DNA of 64,000 nucleotides from Zobellella maritima (GTDB lineage: Bacteria > Pseudomonadota > Gammaproteobacteria > Enterobacterales > Aeromonadaceae): contig NZ_QCZE01000001.1 in the NCBI RefSeq assembly GCF_003075035.1, forward strand, positions 2,480,759-2,544,758, given 5' to 3'. The number at the start of each line of letters is the position of its first letter. The stretch's first letter is position 1. The position numbers and the translations under genes were made by a program. Below are positions 15,855 to 26,226 of the stretch, piece by piece. The notes beneath the pieces are model-generated. The model ran no database searches, was not told the DNA's origin, and saw only the letters and a list, made by a program, of their open reading frames with translations.

Positions 15855-16484
15855 TTACACCTTGCCGCCGATATCGCGCTCGGCTTCGGTCAGGGCCGCC
15901 TGGAAAGAATCGCGCTCAAACAGCCGGATCATATAGGCTTTCAGCTCTTTTGCCCCCCGACCGGACAGCTCGATTCCCAAGGACGGCAAGCGCCACAGCA
16001 GGGGCGCCATATAGCAATCCACCAAACTGAACTCTTCGCTCATGAAGTAGGGGTATTCGGCAAACACAGGAGCGATGGCCAGCAGGGCCTCGCGCAGTTC
16101 CTTGCGGGCCTCGTCCGCCTTGTCATTGCGCTGAATACGGCTGACCAGGGAATACCAATCCTGCTCGATACGGTGCATCATCAGCCGGCTTGAGCCCCGT
16201 GCCACCGGATAGACCGGCATCAGTGGCGGATGAGGAAAGCGCTCATCCAGATATTCCATAATAATACGAGACTCGTAAAGCACCAGCTCTCTGTCTACCA
16301 GGGTCGGAACCGTGCCATAGGGATTCAGCTCCAGCATATCTTCAGGCAGGTTATCGAGTTCCACCTGGCTGATTTCCACACTGACCCCTTTTTCCGCCAG
16401 AACGATACGCGCCTGATGGCTGTATATATCGTCAGCACCCGAAAACAGCGTCATTACCGAACGCTTATTGGCCGCAACTGCCAT
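15855..16484 (-). CDS. sspA: stringent starvation protein A
   Basis: This 209-residue glutathione-S-transferase-fold protein binds RNA polymerase and alters promoter choice in stationary phase and starvation. The N-terminal thioredoxin-like part has SVMTLFSGADDIYSHQARIVLAEKG, and the linker and C-terminal helical domain follow, with the family sequence PYGTVPTLVDRELVLYES at about residues 54-71. It has no catalytic GST residue, as expected. It forms an operon with sspB and lies after petC, as in E. coli relatives that possess bc1. Confidence 0.97.
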   Translation of the reverse strand: MAVAANKRSVMTLFSGADDIYSHQARIVLAEKGVSVEISQVELDNLPEDMLELNPYGTVPTLVDRELVLYESRIIMEYLDERFPHPPLMPVYPVARGSSRLMMHRIEQDWYSLVSRIQRNDKADEARKELREALLAIAPVFAEYPYFMSEEFSLVDCYMAPLLWRLPSLGIELSGRGAKELKAYMIRLFERDSFQAALTEAERDIGGKV

Positions 16485-16512
16485 TGAATCCTCCGCAAAT
16501 CATAAATAGGAA

Positions 16513-16543
16513 CGGCAATGGAAGCCTATTACCCCCATTGCCG
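16513..16543 (-). terminator. hairpin after petC and ahead of sspA
   Basis: Perfect 9-base arms (CGGCAATGG and CCATTGCCG) enclose a 13-base loop between petC and sspA. On the minus strand the run TTCCTATTTATG follows. It may end bc1 transcription ahead of the sspAB promoter. Confidence 0.5.
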
Positions 16544-16572
16544 CTCCCCTGTTTAGCTTAGACGATGTCTAA

Positions 16573-17307
16573 TCAGTGTATGTCACGCCAGTATTCTTTC
16601 TTCAGCAAATAGGCAAAGACAAAGAAGATGGCCAGGAAACCCAGCACCCAATAGCCCAGGCGCTGACGCTCCAGCTTCATCGGCTCGCCGGAATAGACCA
16701 GGAAGTTGACGATATCCAACACGGCGCCATCGAACTCCTCGGCGGTCATTTCGCCATTGCCGTCGGCAGTGATGCCGACCGGGGTCTGCACCTCATGACC
16801 ATCTACTGTACGGGTGACGGTTTCCAGACGCGGCGTACCCTGCAGTGGCTCCAGCACATGGGGCATACCCACAGACGGGAACACCAGGTTGTTGACGCCG
16901 AAGGGCCGGCTGTCGTCCGCATAGAAGGAACGCAGATAGGTATAAAGCCAATCGGCACCACGAACCCGGGCAACCAAGGTCAGATCGGGCGGCGGCGCAC
17001 CAAACCAGTTAGCGGCGCCCTTCTCAGGAATGGAGTTCTCCATCAGCGAGCCCACGGGCACCCCGGTGAAGTTCAGGTTGGCCTGCATGATGTCCTCGGG
17101 GATGCCCAGATCCTGGGCTACCCGGTTATAACGCTGGTACTGGGTGCTGTGACAGCCCGAGCAGTAGTTCATAAACAGCTTGGCACCGTTCTGCAGCGAC
17201 GCCTTGTCACTCAGGTCGTAATCGGCCTCGTCCAGATGGACATTACCGCCCGCGGCCATTGCCAGCGCCGGTAAAAAGGCAAATACAGCGATGATTAACT
17301 TCTTCAT
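16573..17307 (-). CDS. petC: ubiquinol-cytochrome c reductase, cytochrome c1 subunit
   Basis: This 244-residue subunit passes electrons from the Rieske centre to soluble cytochrome c. A signal peptide (about residues 1-18) precedes a c-type haem site with Cys49, Cys52 and His53 in CSGCHS. The methionine ligand is probably in the MPHVL region near residue 150. A C-terminal membrane anchor (GYWVLGFLAIFFVFAYL) ends the protein. The ATG at 17307 overlaps the petB stop by 4 bases (ATGA), so the genes are translationally coupled. The longer ORF starting at 17649 runs through petB in another frame and is not real. Confidence 0.96.
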   Translation of the reverse strand: MKKLIIAVFAFLPALAMAAGGNVHLDEADYDLSDKASLQNGAKLFMNYCSGCHSTQYQRYNRVAQDLGIPEDIMQANLNFTGVPVGSLMENSIPEKGAANWFGAPPPDLTLVARVRGADWLYTYLRSFYADDSRPFGVNNLVFPSVGMPHVLEPLQGTPRLETVTRTVDGHEVQTPVGITADGNGEMTAEEFDGAVLDIVNFLVYSGEPMKLERQRLGYWVLGFLAIFFVFAYLLKKEYWRDIH

Positions 17308-18521
17308 TTGAATGTAACCCTCTCTGGCAGCGGCTTGGTTTTCTCGTTTTTGCTGTAGAAGAACAGCAGCACGAAGAAGGCGAAATAGCCGAATGAAGTA
17401 ACCTGGGCCAGCAGCGTCAACACAGGTGTGGACGGCAGGGCACCGAGTACACCCAGAATGATGAAACAGATGACAAACTGCACTATGTTCAGCAGGTGCA
17501 GCTTGCTGCGGTAGCGGAACGAACGTACCTTGCAGCGATCCAGCCAGGGCAGCACGAACAGCACAGCAATCGACAGCCCCATCAGGATAACCCCCATCAG
17601 CTTGTCGGGTACCGCACGCAGGATGGCGTAGAAGGGGGTGAAATACCACACGGGAGCGATATGTTCAGGCGTCTTCAGGCCATTTGCCGCTTCGAAGTTT
17701 GGCGCTTCCAGGAAGTAACCGCCGCCTTCCGGCATAAAGAAGATTACGAAAGCGAAGAAAAACAGGAAACCGGCAACACCGACGAGATCCTTCACGCTGT
17801 AATAGGGGTGGAAGGGAATGGCATCTTTCGGCCAGCCGTTCTCGTCCTTGTTTTTCTTGATGTCGATGCCGTCGGGGTTGTTGGAGCCGACTTCATGCAG
17901 TGCCACAATGTGCAGGAACACCAGGATCACCAGCACCAGCGGCAAGGCAATCACATGCAGGGCGAAGAAGCGGGTCAGAGTGGCACCGGAAATGACGTAG
18001 TCACCGCGGATCCACAGGGTCAGATCATCGCCGATCACCGGAATGGCGCCGAATAACGAGATGATAACCTGGGCCCCCCAGAACGACATTTGTCCCCAGG
18101 GCAGCAGATAACCCATGAAGGCTTCGGCCATCAGCACCAGGAAGATCAGCATGCCGAACAGCCATAGCAGTTCACGGGGCTTTTGGTAAGAACCGTAAAT
18201 CAGGCCGCGGAACATGTGCAGATAGACCACCACGAAGAAGGCGGATGCGCCTGTACTGTGCATATAACGCAGCAGCCAGCCGTATTCGACATCGCGCATA
18301 ATGTATTCGATGGAGGCAAAGGCACCCTCTCCTGAGGGGTTGTAGTTCATGGTCAGCCAGATACCGGTCAGGATCTGGTTAACCAGCACCAGCATGGCAA
18401 GCGAGCCAAAGAAGTACCAGAAATTGAAGTTTTTCGGCGCGGGATACTGACCTACATGCTTGTTGTAGGTCGCCGTCATTGGAATGCGCTCGTCAATCCA
18501 GTTTACGAGTTTACCTAACAT
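17304..18521 (-). CDS. petB: ubiquinol-cytochrome c reductase, cytochrome b subunit
   Basis: This 405-residue membrane protein binds two haem b groups and both quinone sites of complex III. About eight transmembrane segments are visible. Haem-ligand histidines lie in LLRYMHSTGASAFF and FALHVIALPL regions, and the Qo-site PEW-type motif appears as PVWYFTPFYAILRA. Together with the Rieske protein and cytochrome c1 it forms a proton-pumping bc1 complex, absent in E. coli but usual in Vibrio, Aeromonas and Oceanimonas relatives. It begins 3 bases after petA ends and overlaps petC by 4 bases. Confidence 0.96.
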   Translation of the reverse strand: MLGKLVNWIDERIPMTATYNKHVGQYPAPKNFNFWYFFGSLAMLVLVNQILTGIWLTMNYNPSGEGAFASIEYIMRDVEYGWLLRYMHSTGASAFFVVVYLHMFRGLIYGSYQKPRELLWLFGMLIFLVLMAEAFMGYLLPWGQMSFWGAQVIISLFGAIPVIGDDLTLWIRGDYVISGATLTRFFALHVIALPLVLVILVFLHIVALHEVGSNNPDGIDIKKNKDENGWPKDAIPFHPYYSVKDLVGVAGFLFFFAFVIFFMPEGGGYFLEAPNFEAANGLKTPEHIAPVWYFTPFYAILRAVPDKLMGVILMGLSIAVLFVLPWLDRCKVRSFRYRSKLHLLNIVQFVICFIILGVLGALPSTPVLTLLAQVTSFGYFAFFVLLFFYSKNEKTKPLPERVTFK

Positions 18522-18523
18522 GA

Positions 18524-19114
18524 TTAGGCTCCTTCCTTGTCGGCACCGACCAGAACAGTGGTGTCATTGACATAGTAATAAGGGGGGATGACCAGGTTCA
18601 GCGGTGCAGGTACACCCTGGAATACCCGTCCGGCCATGTCAAACTTGGAACCATGGCAGGGGCAGAAGAACCCGGAGCTGACGCCCTGCACCTGCTCACC
18701 GAAGCTGTTCGGTAAATAGGTGGGAGAACAACCCAGGTGGGTACACAGACCGACGGCTACGAAAATCTCCGGCTTAACGGAGCGATAGGCGTTTTGTGCA
18801 TATTCAGGCTGCTGTGGCTCATCGGAATTCGGGTCACGCAGCTGGTTATCGTGCTGAGGCAGGGCATCCAGCAGTTCCTGGGTACGGCGTACGACCCATA
18901 CTGGTTTACCTCGCCATTCAACCCGGATCAACTGACCGGGTTCCATCTTGCTGATGTCTACCTCTACCGGGGCCCCGGCCGCTTTCGCCTTGGCACTGGG
19001 ATTCCAGGACTTGATAAAAGGCACTGCGGCAAAAGCAGCTCCGACCCCACCCACGACTGTGGTTGACCAGGTCAGAAATCTGCGGCGACCGGTATCAACT
19101 GGCGCATTGCTCAT
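18524..19114 (-). CDS. petA: ubiquinol-cytochrome c reductase, Rieske iron-sulfur subunit
   Basis: This 196-residue subunit has a twin-arginine N-terminus (GRRRFLTW) followed by a membrane anchor, and a periplasmic Rieske domain. The [2Fe-2S] ligands are Cys124, His126, Cys151 and His154 (CTHLGC and CPCHGS), with Cys129 and Cys153 forming the structural disulfide. It is the first gene of petABC, as is usual. The 281 bases upstream separate it from rpsI and include the rpsI terminator. Confidence 0.96.
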   Translation of the reverse strand: MSNAPVDTGRRRFLTWSTTVVGGVGAAFAAVPFIKSWNPSAKAKAAGAPVEVDISKMEPGQLIRVEWRGKPVWVVRRTQELLDALPQHDNQLRDPNSDEPQQPEYAQNAYRSVKPEIFVAVGLCTHLGCSPTYLPNSFGEQVQGVSSGFFCPCHGSKFDMAGRVFQGVPAPLNLVIPPYYYVNDTTVLVGADKEGA

Positions 19115-19347
19115 CCAAAAACTCTCCCATTTGGTCTCCGCACGTTTATTTTACGTTCCATGCATTAATACAGCTTGTGACAACCGCGGCGGATATTATG
19201 GTTTCAACTGCCACAAAAAAACCCCGGAATTCTAAAGAAAAGCGCGGTCTTTTACAAGGATACGAAAAGTCTTAAAAATTATCGCTTATCAAATAAAGCA
19301 CATATAAAACAACAACTTGATAAAATATCCGGATATTCATCCGGATA

Positions 19348-19372
19348 CAAAAAAGCCCGGAAACCCGGGCTT
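19348..19372 (-). terminator. rho-independent terminator after rpsI
   Basis: Stem AAGCCCGG/CCGGGCTT with a 4-base loop is followed by six Ts on the minus strand, 24 bases past the rpsI stop. A second stem TATCCGGA/TCCGGATA lies next to it at 19326-19347. Confidence 0.85.
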
Positions 19373-19395
19373 TGAATACAAGTTTGCAATCCCAA

Positions 19396-19788
19396 TTAAC
19401 GCTTGGAGAACTGGGGACGCTTACGCGCCTTGTGCAGACCGACTTTCTTACGTTCAACGCGACGAGCGTCACGAGTCACGAAGCCAGCCTTACGCAGCGA
19501 ACCACGCAGAGTTTCATCGTATTGCATCAGGGCACGGGTAATGCCGTGACGGATAGCGCCGGCCTGACCGGAAATGCCACCACCAGCGACGGTGATGTAC
19601 AAGTCCAGCTTCTCGGTCATCTCGACCAGCTCCAGCGGCTGACGCACGACCATGCGTGCAGTTTCGCGGCCGAAGTACTGGTCCAGAGAACGCTTGTTGA
19701 TAACGATGTTACCGCTGCCCGGCTTTACGAATACGCGCGCAGTAGAGCTTTTGCGACGACCGGTACCGTAGTATTGAGTTTCTGCCAT
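19396..19788 (-). CDS. rpsI: 30S ribosomal protein S9
   Basis: This 130-residue protein matches E. coli S9 in length and sequence pattern ([14 protein letters not shown] at the start, then PLELVEM and the C-terminal [11 protein letters not shown]). Its tail contacts the P-site tRNA on the small subunit. It follows rplM by 16 bases in the conserved rplM-rpsI operon, and a terminator lies downstream. Confidence 0.98.
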   Translation of the reverse strand: MAETQYYGTGRRKSSTARVFVKPGSGNIVINKRSLDQYFGRETARMVVRQPLELVEMTEKLDLYITVAGGGISGQAGAIRHGITRALMQYDETLRGSLRKAGFVTRDARRVERKKVGLHKARKRPQFSKR

Positions 19789-19804
19789 TTGCCTGAATCC
19801 CGTA

Positions 19805-20233
19805 TTAGATGTCTAGTACTTGTGGTTGTTGTGCCGCATGGTTGTGCTGGCTGCCCGCGAAAACTTTCATTTTACGGAACATGGCACGACCCAAAGGACC
19901 ACGGGGAAGCATGCCGCGAACGGCAGACTCGATAACCATCTCGGGCTTGCGTACGATCAGCTTCTCGAAGCTGATGGACTTGATGCCACCGGGGAAACCG
20001 GAGTGAGAATAGTAAATCTTGCCTTCGGCTTTATTGCCGGTTACCTGAATTTTCTCGGCATTGATCACAACGATATAATCGCCGCAGTCAACATGCGGAG
20101 TGAATTCCGGCTTGTGCTTACCGCGCAGACGGCGAGCAATCTCGGTGGCCAGACGACCCAGAGTTTTGCCCTCTGCATCAACAACATACCAGTCACGCTT
20201 TACGGTTTCTGGCTTAGCAACAAAAGTTTTCAT
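19805..20233 (-). CDS. rplM: 50S ribosomal protein L13
   Basis: This 142-residue protein equals E. coli L13 in length ([20 protein letters not shown] at the start, then [12 protein letters not shown] and [10 protein letters not shown]). It is an early assembly protein of the large subunit. The ATG at 20233 is preferred over the upstream start 19 residues longer. A TATAAT box with a GC-rich discriminator lies 139 bases upstream, leaving a leader of about 130 bases. E. coli L13 represses its own operon through such a leader, so the same may hold here. Confidence 0.98.
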   Translation of the reverse strand: MKTFVAKPETVKRDWYVVDAEGKTLGRLATEIARRLRGKHKPEFTPHVDCGDYIVVINAEKIQVTGNKAEGKIYYSHSGFPGGIKSISFEKLIVRKPEMVIESAVRGMLPRGPLGRAMFRKMKVFAGSQHNHAAQQPQVLDI

Positions 20234-20371
20234 GGATGAACCCAAATTACTGAAAATGAATCCTACACTTGCGCACCATGCGCAAAACACGACCAGACCT
20301 GAACCCCTTCGAGTACCTGTCTGCTTACTGTGATGTCATCTTATCGATGACTGTGTAACGTGGGCCGAGCG

Positions 20372-20377
20372 ATTATA
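20372..20377 (-). promoter_or_regulatory. -10 element of the rplM-rpsI promoter
   Basis: A perfect TATAAT on the minus strand is followed by CGCTCGGCCC, a GC-rich discriminator typical of stringently controlled ribosomal promoters. No good -35 box is seen at the usual spacing, so confidence is moderate. Confidence 0.55.
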
Positions 20378-20446
20378 GGTAAAGTTGCCTTAAAAATCAC
20401 CTGCTAATTTCAGTGCCCTTAAAATTAGTCGGCTCGCCCGCCCCTC

Positions 20447-20471
20447 CCCGTGACCATGCCCTGATCACGGG
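20447..20471 (-). terminator. hairpin after zapE
   Basis: Seven-base arms CCCGTGA and TCACGGG enclose an 11-base loop, 14 bases past the zapE stop. There is no clear T run. Confidence 0.4.
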
Positions 20472-20484
20472 CGGCATATTGTGA

Positions 20485-21579
20485 CTAAGGAAGGTGCTCT
20501 CTGGCAAGATATTCGTGGGATTGCATTTCAGTCAGTCGCGACAGACAGCGTTTAAACTCAAAATTCAGCCGCCCCAGATCGTAAAGTTGCTCCATCGGCA
20601 CGGCGGCGGAGATGATCAACTTGACGTGCCGTTCATAAAACTCGTCGATCATGGCGATAAAGCGACGGGCAGCGTCATCCGAATCTCTCCCCATGGGCGT
20701 AACATTAGCCAGCAGCACCGTATGGTAGCAACGGGCCAACTCGATATAATCCAGCTGGGAACGCGGCGTGCAGCACAGCTGCTGAAAATCGATATAGAGG
20801 ACACCGTCTCCTTCTGCCAGCGTCTTCAACTGCCGATGATTGATTTCGATCTCGCTCCCCCAGCGTCCCGGCTCATTGGTCAGGCGGGCGAAATACTGCT
20901 CCAGGTTCACCCTGGCCTGGACATCCAGGGGATGATGATAGATCTCGGCCTGCTCCAGGGTCCGCAATCGGTAGTCCACGCCGGAATCGACATTGACTAC
21001 CTGACAGTTTTCCTTGATAAGCGCGATCGCCGGCAGGAAACGGGCCCGCTGCAGGCCATTGCGGTAGAGCTCGTCGGGCGGAATATTGGAGGTCGCCACC
21101 AGAATGACCCCGTGCCCGAACAAATACTGGAACAGGGTACCCAGCATCATGGCATCGGTAATGTCGGAGACAAAAAACTCGTCGAAGCAGATCACTCGGG
21201 CATCCCGTGCCAGCCGCTCGGCCACCACCTTAAGCGGGTCAGGCTGGCCCTTCAGGGTTTTCAGTTCATCATGGACCCGCACCATAAAGCGGTGAAAATG
21301 CACCCTGAGTTTGTTGTCGAAGGGCAGACAATCGTAAAAAGTATCGACCAGATAGGTTTTGCCCCGGCCGACCCCGCCCCAAAAATACAGCCCCTGAATC
21401 CTGGGAGCCTGGGGCTGCTTGCCGGTCAGGCGCTGCCACAAGCTCGGCCTGGGTTCTTCCCGGGGCGCCATCAGCTCGTCGAACAGCCGCTGTAGATGCC
21501 CAACGGCACTGGCCTGAGCCGGATCACTGACAAAATCGGTACGCTGTAAGTCGGCCTGGTATTTTTTACTTGGGTTCAT
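20485..21579 (-). CDS. zapE: cell division protein ZapE (AFG1-like ATPase)
   Basis: This 364-residue AAA+-type ATPase destabilises FtsZ polymers and is needed for division under stress and at high temperature in E. coli. Walker A is GGVGRGKT at residues 68-75, and Walker B is VICFDEFFVSDI near residue 135. The sensor region ILVATSNIPPDELY near residue 165 is typical of AFG1-like proteins. Its length is close to that of E. coli ZapE (375). It is on the same strand as rplM-rpsI, upstream of them, and divergent from degQ, a common gammaproteobacterial arrangement. Confidence 0.95.
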   Translation of the reverse strand: MNPSKKYQADLQRTDFVSDPAQASAVGHLQRLFDELMAPREEPRPSLWQRLTGKQPQAPRIQGLYFWGGVGRGKTYLVDTFYDCLPFDNKLRVHFHRFMVRVHDELKTLKGQPDPLKVVAERLARDARVICFDEFFVSDITDAMMLGTLFQYLFGHGVILVATSNIPPDELYRNGLQRARFLPAIALIKENCQVVNVDSGVDYRLRTLEQAEIYHHPLDVQARVNLEQYFARLTNEPGRWGSEIEINHRQLKTLAEGDGVLYIDFQQLCCTPRSQLDYIELARCYHTVLLANVTPMGRDSDDAARRFIAMIDEFYERHVKLIISAAVPMEQLYDLGRLNFEFKRCLSRLTEMQSHEYLAREHLP

Positions 21580-21718
21580 TACGTTAAGTTAAAGAGGCAC
21601 GGAATGTTCAGTGTAAATGCCCCTTCCCTGCCGTCGCAAGCCCCTTGGCACACAACAGCTTGATATTGGGCATAAATACCGCAATTAATGTGATACCCAA
21701 GTTAATGACCGATGCGCG

Positions 21719-21747
21719 GGAACTCTTGCCGCTGCGTTCGGGTCACA
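21719..21747 (+). promoter_or_regulatory. sigma-E (RpoE)-type promoter upstream of degQ
   Basis: GGAACTC at 21719-21725, a 16-base spacer, then GTCACA at 21742-21747 match the extracytoplasmic stress consensus GGAACTT-N15/16-GTCNNA, 45 bases ahead of the degQ start. Periplasmic proteases of this group are classic sigma-E targets, so the match is biologically sensible. Confidence 0.5.
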
Positions 21748-21791
21748 TTGAACGATTCCGGCATGTCCGACAATTTAGGTAGGAGTATTAG

Positions 21792-23153
21792 ATGAATCGT
21801 CGTCTCCCTCTGTTTTCAGCCCTGGCATTGAGCCTGGGACTGGTTGTGAACCTTCCTGCGGCACAGGCCGCCCTGCCCTTTGGACTGGGCTCCGAGATGA
21901 CCAGCCTGGCCCCCATGATTGAACAGGTCAGTCCGGGCGTGGTCAATATTTCCGTCTCCGGCAGCAAGGTCAGCCGCCAGAGCCTGCCCGAACCTTTTCG
22001 CTTTTTCTTCGGCCCCAACGGCCCCGATACCCAGCTGCAGGAGCGTCCCTTCCAGGCGCTGGGATCCGGCGTCATCATCGATGCCAGGAAAGGCCATGTG
22101 ATCACCAACTACCATGTGGTGGATGACGCCGACAAGATTCTAATCACCCTGATCAACGGCCAGGAATACGAAGCCAAGCTGATTGGCTCCGACAAACAGT
22201 CGGACATTGCCCTGCTGCAGGTAGATGCAAAGAACCTGGTGGAGGTCCAGTTCGCCGACTCCGACGCCCTGCGGGTCGGTGATTTTGCCGTTGCCATCGG
22301 TAATCCTTTCGGCCTGGGACAAACCGTCACCTCCGGTATCGTCAGTGCCCTCGGCCGCTCGGGGCTGAACGTCGAAAACCTGGAGAACTTTATTCAGACC
22401 GACGCCGCCATCAACTCGGGTAATTCGGGCGGGGCCCTGCTCAATCTTGAAGGCAAGCTCATCGGCATGAATACCGCCATCCTCGGACCGGGCGGGGGCA
22501 ATATCGGCATCGGCTTCGCGATTCCATCCAATATGGTCAAGAACCTGGTCGAACAGATACTGGAATTCGGTGAAGTGCGCCGGGGGGTACTTGGGGTTAT
22601 GGGCGGCGAGCTGACCACCGAGCTGGCCCGGACCTTCGGTTATCGCAGCCAGCATGGCGCCTTCGTCAGCCAGGTCCTGGAGAACTCGGCAGCGGCCCAG
22701 GCCGGACTCAAGGCGGGAGACATCATCATCAGCCTGGATGGCAAGCCGATCCGCTCCTTCGGTGAGCTGCGCGCCAAGGTTGCGACCATGGGAGCCGGAA
22801 AAGACGTCATCCTGGGGGTATTCAGGGACGGCAAAGAAACCAAGGTCGAAGTCACCCTGACCAAGGCAGATGATGAACAGGTACTGGCCGGTAGCCTGCA
22901 CGAGTCCCTTAACGGTGCCAGCCTCGCCAACACCAGCCAGGACGATCCGGTAGCCGGGGTCAAGATCAACGAGGTCACTGCCCGCTCCGCCGCCGCTGCC
23001 GCTGGACTGGAAAAAGGCGACATCATCATCGGGGTCAACCGTAAACGGGTGCGCTCGCTGCATGATCTGCGCCAGATTATCCAGAGCAAACCGGAAGTCA
23101 TCGCCCTCAATATCCAGCGCGGCAGCTCTTCCATCTACCTGGTCCTGAGGTAA
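21792..23153 (+). CDS. degQ: periplasmic serine endoprotease DegQ (HtrA/Do family)
   Basis: This 453-residue protein has a signal peptide (about residues 1-26), a trypsin-like domain with His108, Asp138 and Ser212 (NSGNSGGAL), and two PDZ domains at about residues 255-340 and 370-450. It degrades or refolds damaged periplasmic proteins. The Q-linker present in DegP is short, and the length fits DegQ (455 in E. coli). It is followed by degS, the same order as in E. coli. The start has TAGGAG upstream. Confidence 0.95.
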   Translation: MNRRLPLFSALALSLGLVVNLPAAQAALPFGLGSEMTSLAPMIEQVSPGVVNISVSGSKVSRQSLPEPFRFFFGPNGPDTQLQERPFQALGSGVIIDARKGHVITNYHVVDDADKILITLINGQEYEAKLIGSDKQSDIALLQVDAKNLVEVQFADSDALRVGDFAVAIGNPFGLGQTVTSGIVSALGRSGLNVENLENFIQTDAAINSGNSGGALLNLEGKLIGMNTAILGPGGGNIGIGFAIPSNMVKNLVEQILEFGEVRRGVLGVMGGELTTELARTFGYRSQHGAFVSQVLENSAAAQAGLKAGDIIISLDGKPIRSFGELRAKVATMGAGKDVILGVFRDGKETKVEVTLTKADDEQVLAGSLHESLNGASLANTSQDDPVAGVKINEVTARSAAAAAGLEKGDIIIGVNRKRVRSLHDLRQIIQSKPEVIALNIQRGSSSIYLVLR

Positions 23154-23252
23154 CTAAGTAGTTGATGTCATTGGGAGTCTGTTCTGTTTCAGGCTCCCAA
23201 TCAAATACCTTTGTGTTATGCTCTTTGGATACTCCGGTCATGATAGCTCCAA

Positions 23253-24356
23253 ATGCGCCTTCCACAATCCCTTATCTACCTGTTCCAGGCGGTCGCCATC
23301 GGCTTAGTAACGGCGGCGGTCCTGTTAGTACTGTTTCCCCAGCTCCGCACCCAGTCCTTCGAACACTGGTGGCGTACCGAACAGGTGGGAGTGGCGAGCT
23401 TTTCCTATGCCGCCAAGCGGGCCGGACCCGCCGTCGTCAATATCTATACTCGCAGCTTCCAGCCGGCATCCTCCGACGCCCAGACCGAGATCAGGTCCAC
23501 CGGGCTCGGTTCAGGGGTTATCATGGCAGAAGAAGGCTATATACTGACCAATTACCATGTTATCGCCACCGCCGATCAGGTCATAGTGGCGCTGCAGGAT
23601 GGCCGTATCATAGCCGCCGACATCATTGGCTTTGACGTCCCGACCGATCTGGCGGTGCTACATATCGAAGCCAAACAGCTGCCGGTTATCCCCCTGGATC
23701 CCGGACTTGACCCCAAGGTAGGCGATATTGTGCTGGCCATCGGCAATCCCTATAACGTAGGCCAGACCATTACCCAGGGTATAATCAGCGCCACCGGCCG
23801 CAGCGGCCTGTCCAGCATGGGGCCGGACAGTAACGGTCGCCAGGATCTGCTGCAAACCGATGCGGCAATCAACGAAGGGAATTCGGGCGGCGCCCTGGTC
23901 AATGTCTATGGTGAACTGGTCGGCATCAATACTGCCTCTTTCCATAGCGTCGCCCACCAGGAAAGCTACGGTATCAATTTCGCCATTCCCTATCGGCTGG
24001 CCCACCGGATCATGCACCAGCTGATCGCCAATGGCCGGGTGATCCGGGGATATCTCGGCATAGGGGGCACAGACATAGTGCCGGTGATGGCGCAATTGCT
24101 CAACCTGGGGAGTCGTTCGGGCATCTACGTCGAAGGCATCACCCCGGCAGGCCCGGCCGAGAAGGCCGGGATATTGGCCGGCGATGTCTTGCTGGAAATC
24201 AATGGACAGCCGATCACCAATGTCCGCCATGCCATGGACATGATCGCCGAGGTACGACCGGGAACAGAAATAAAAATCAGTCTGCTGAGGGCAGGAGAAG
24301 TACTGGAATTGCCGGTAATGATCGAGGAAGACAAGCGCTTCCAGCCTGTTCGCTGA
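23253..24356 (+). CDS. degS: inner-membrane site-1 protease DegS
   Basis: This 367-residue protein has a single N-terminal membrane anchor (about residues 8-28), a periplasmic protease domain with His102, Asp132 and Ser211 (NEGNSGGAL), and one PDZ domain at about residues 265-350. The PDZ domain senses misfolded outer-membrane protein tails, after which DegS cuts RseA and frees sigma-E. It lies 100 bases after degQ. The possible sigma-E promoter before degQ suggests a feedback loop. No clear ribosome site is seen ahead of the ATG. Confidence 0.95.
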   Translation: MRLPQSLIYLFQAVAIGLVTAAVLLVLFPQLRTQSFEHWWRTEQVGVASFSYAAKRAGPAVVNIYTRSFQPASSDAQTEIRSTGLGSGVIMAEEGYILTNYHVIATADQVIVALQDGRIIAADIIGFDVPTDLAVLHIEAKQLPVIPLDPGLDPKVGDIVLAIGNPYNVGQTITQGIISATGRSGLSSMGPDSNGRQDLLQTDAAINEGNSGGALVNVYGELVGINTASFHSVAHQESYGINFAIPYRLAHRIMHQLIANGRVIRGYLGIGGTDIVPVMAQLLNLGSRSGIYVEGITPAGPAEKAGILAGDVLLEINGQPITNVRHAMDMIAEVRPGTEIKISLLRAGEVLELPVMIEEDKRFQPVR

Positions 24357-24426
24357 GCAATGGCAGAAATAAGGGATTAGGGGGTTGCCAGTTCCTGGTC
24401 TTCTCTCCCTAACCCCCCGGCGATAC

Positions 24427-25941
<1,515 letters not shown>

Positions 25942-25955
<14 letters not shown>

Positions 25956-26226
25956 GTTGGCTCCCAGGATTGTTGGGTGTCAGCGTGAATAATTGGCCGA
26001 CACCATATAATTGAGCTAGTGAATGAAAGGCCGCCGGCGGCGACCTGAGTTCCAGTGTTTTACCCGTATTCGCCAGAGCCTGGCTCCACTGCACCAGGAA
26101 AGCCAACCCTACCGAATCCATCTGTGTCACCTGACTTAAGTCGGCATCAGCCGCCTCGAAGTACCGGGCCCTTTCGGACCAGTACTTGGCCAGCTCAGCC
26201 TTGGTCAAAGGACGCGTCAGTTTCAT
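25942..26226 (-). CDS. mlaB: phospholipid transport STAS protein MlaB
   Basis: This 94-residue STAS-domain subunit binds MlaF and stabilises the MlaFEDB transporter in the inner membrane. The anti-anti-sigma-like core is seen around TQMDSVGLAFLVQWSQAL. It overlaps mlaC by 4 bases and ibaG by 14. Length is close to E. coli MlaB (97). Sequence identity in this family is low, so the call leans on position. Confidence 0.9.

Noticed and set aside
17308-17649. N-terminal extension of cytochrome c1
   Set aside because: The extension is out of frame with the signal peptide start and overlaps petB; the ATG at 17307 gives a proper signal sequence.
20404-20428. CTAATTT/AAATTAG hairpin in the gap after zapE
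   Set aside because: It is AT-rich with a long loop and could arise by chance.
24380-24417. Hairpin GGGGGTT/AACCCCC between degS and murA
   Set aside because: The loop is 24 bases long and no T run follows, so it was not listed as a terminator.
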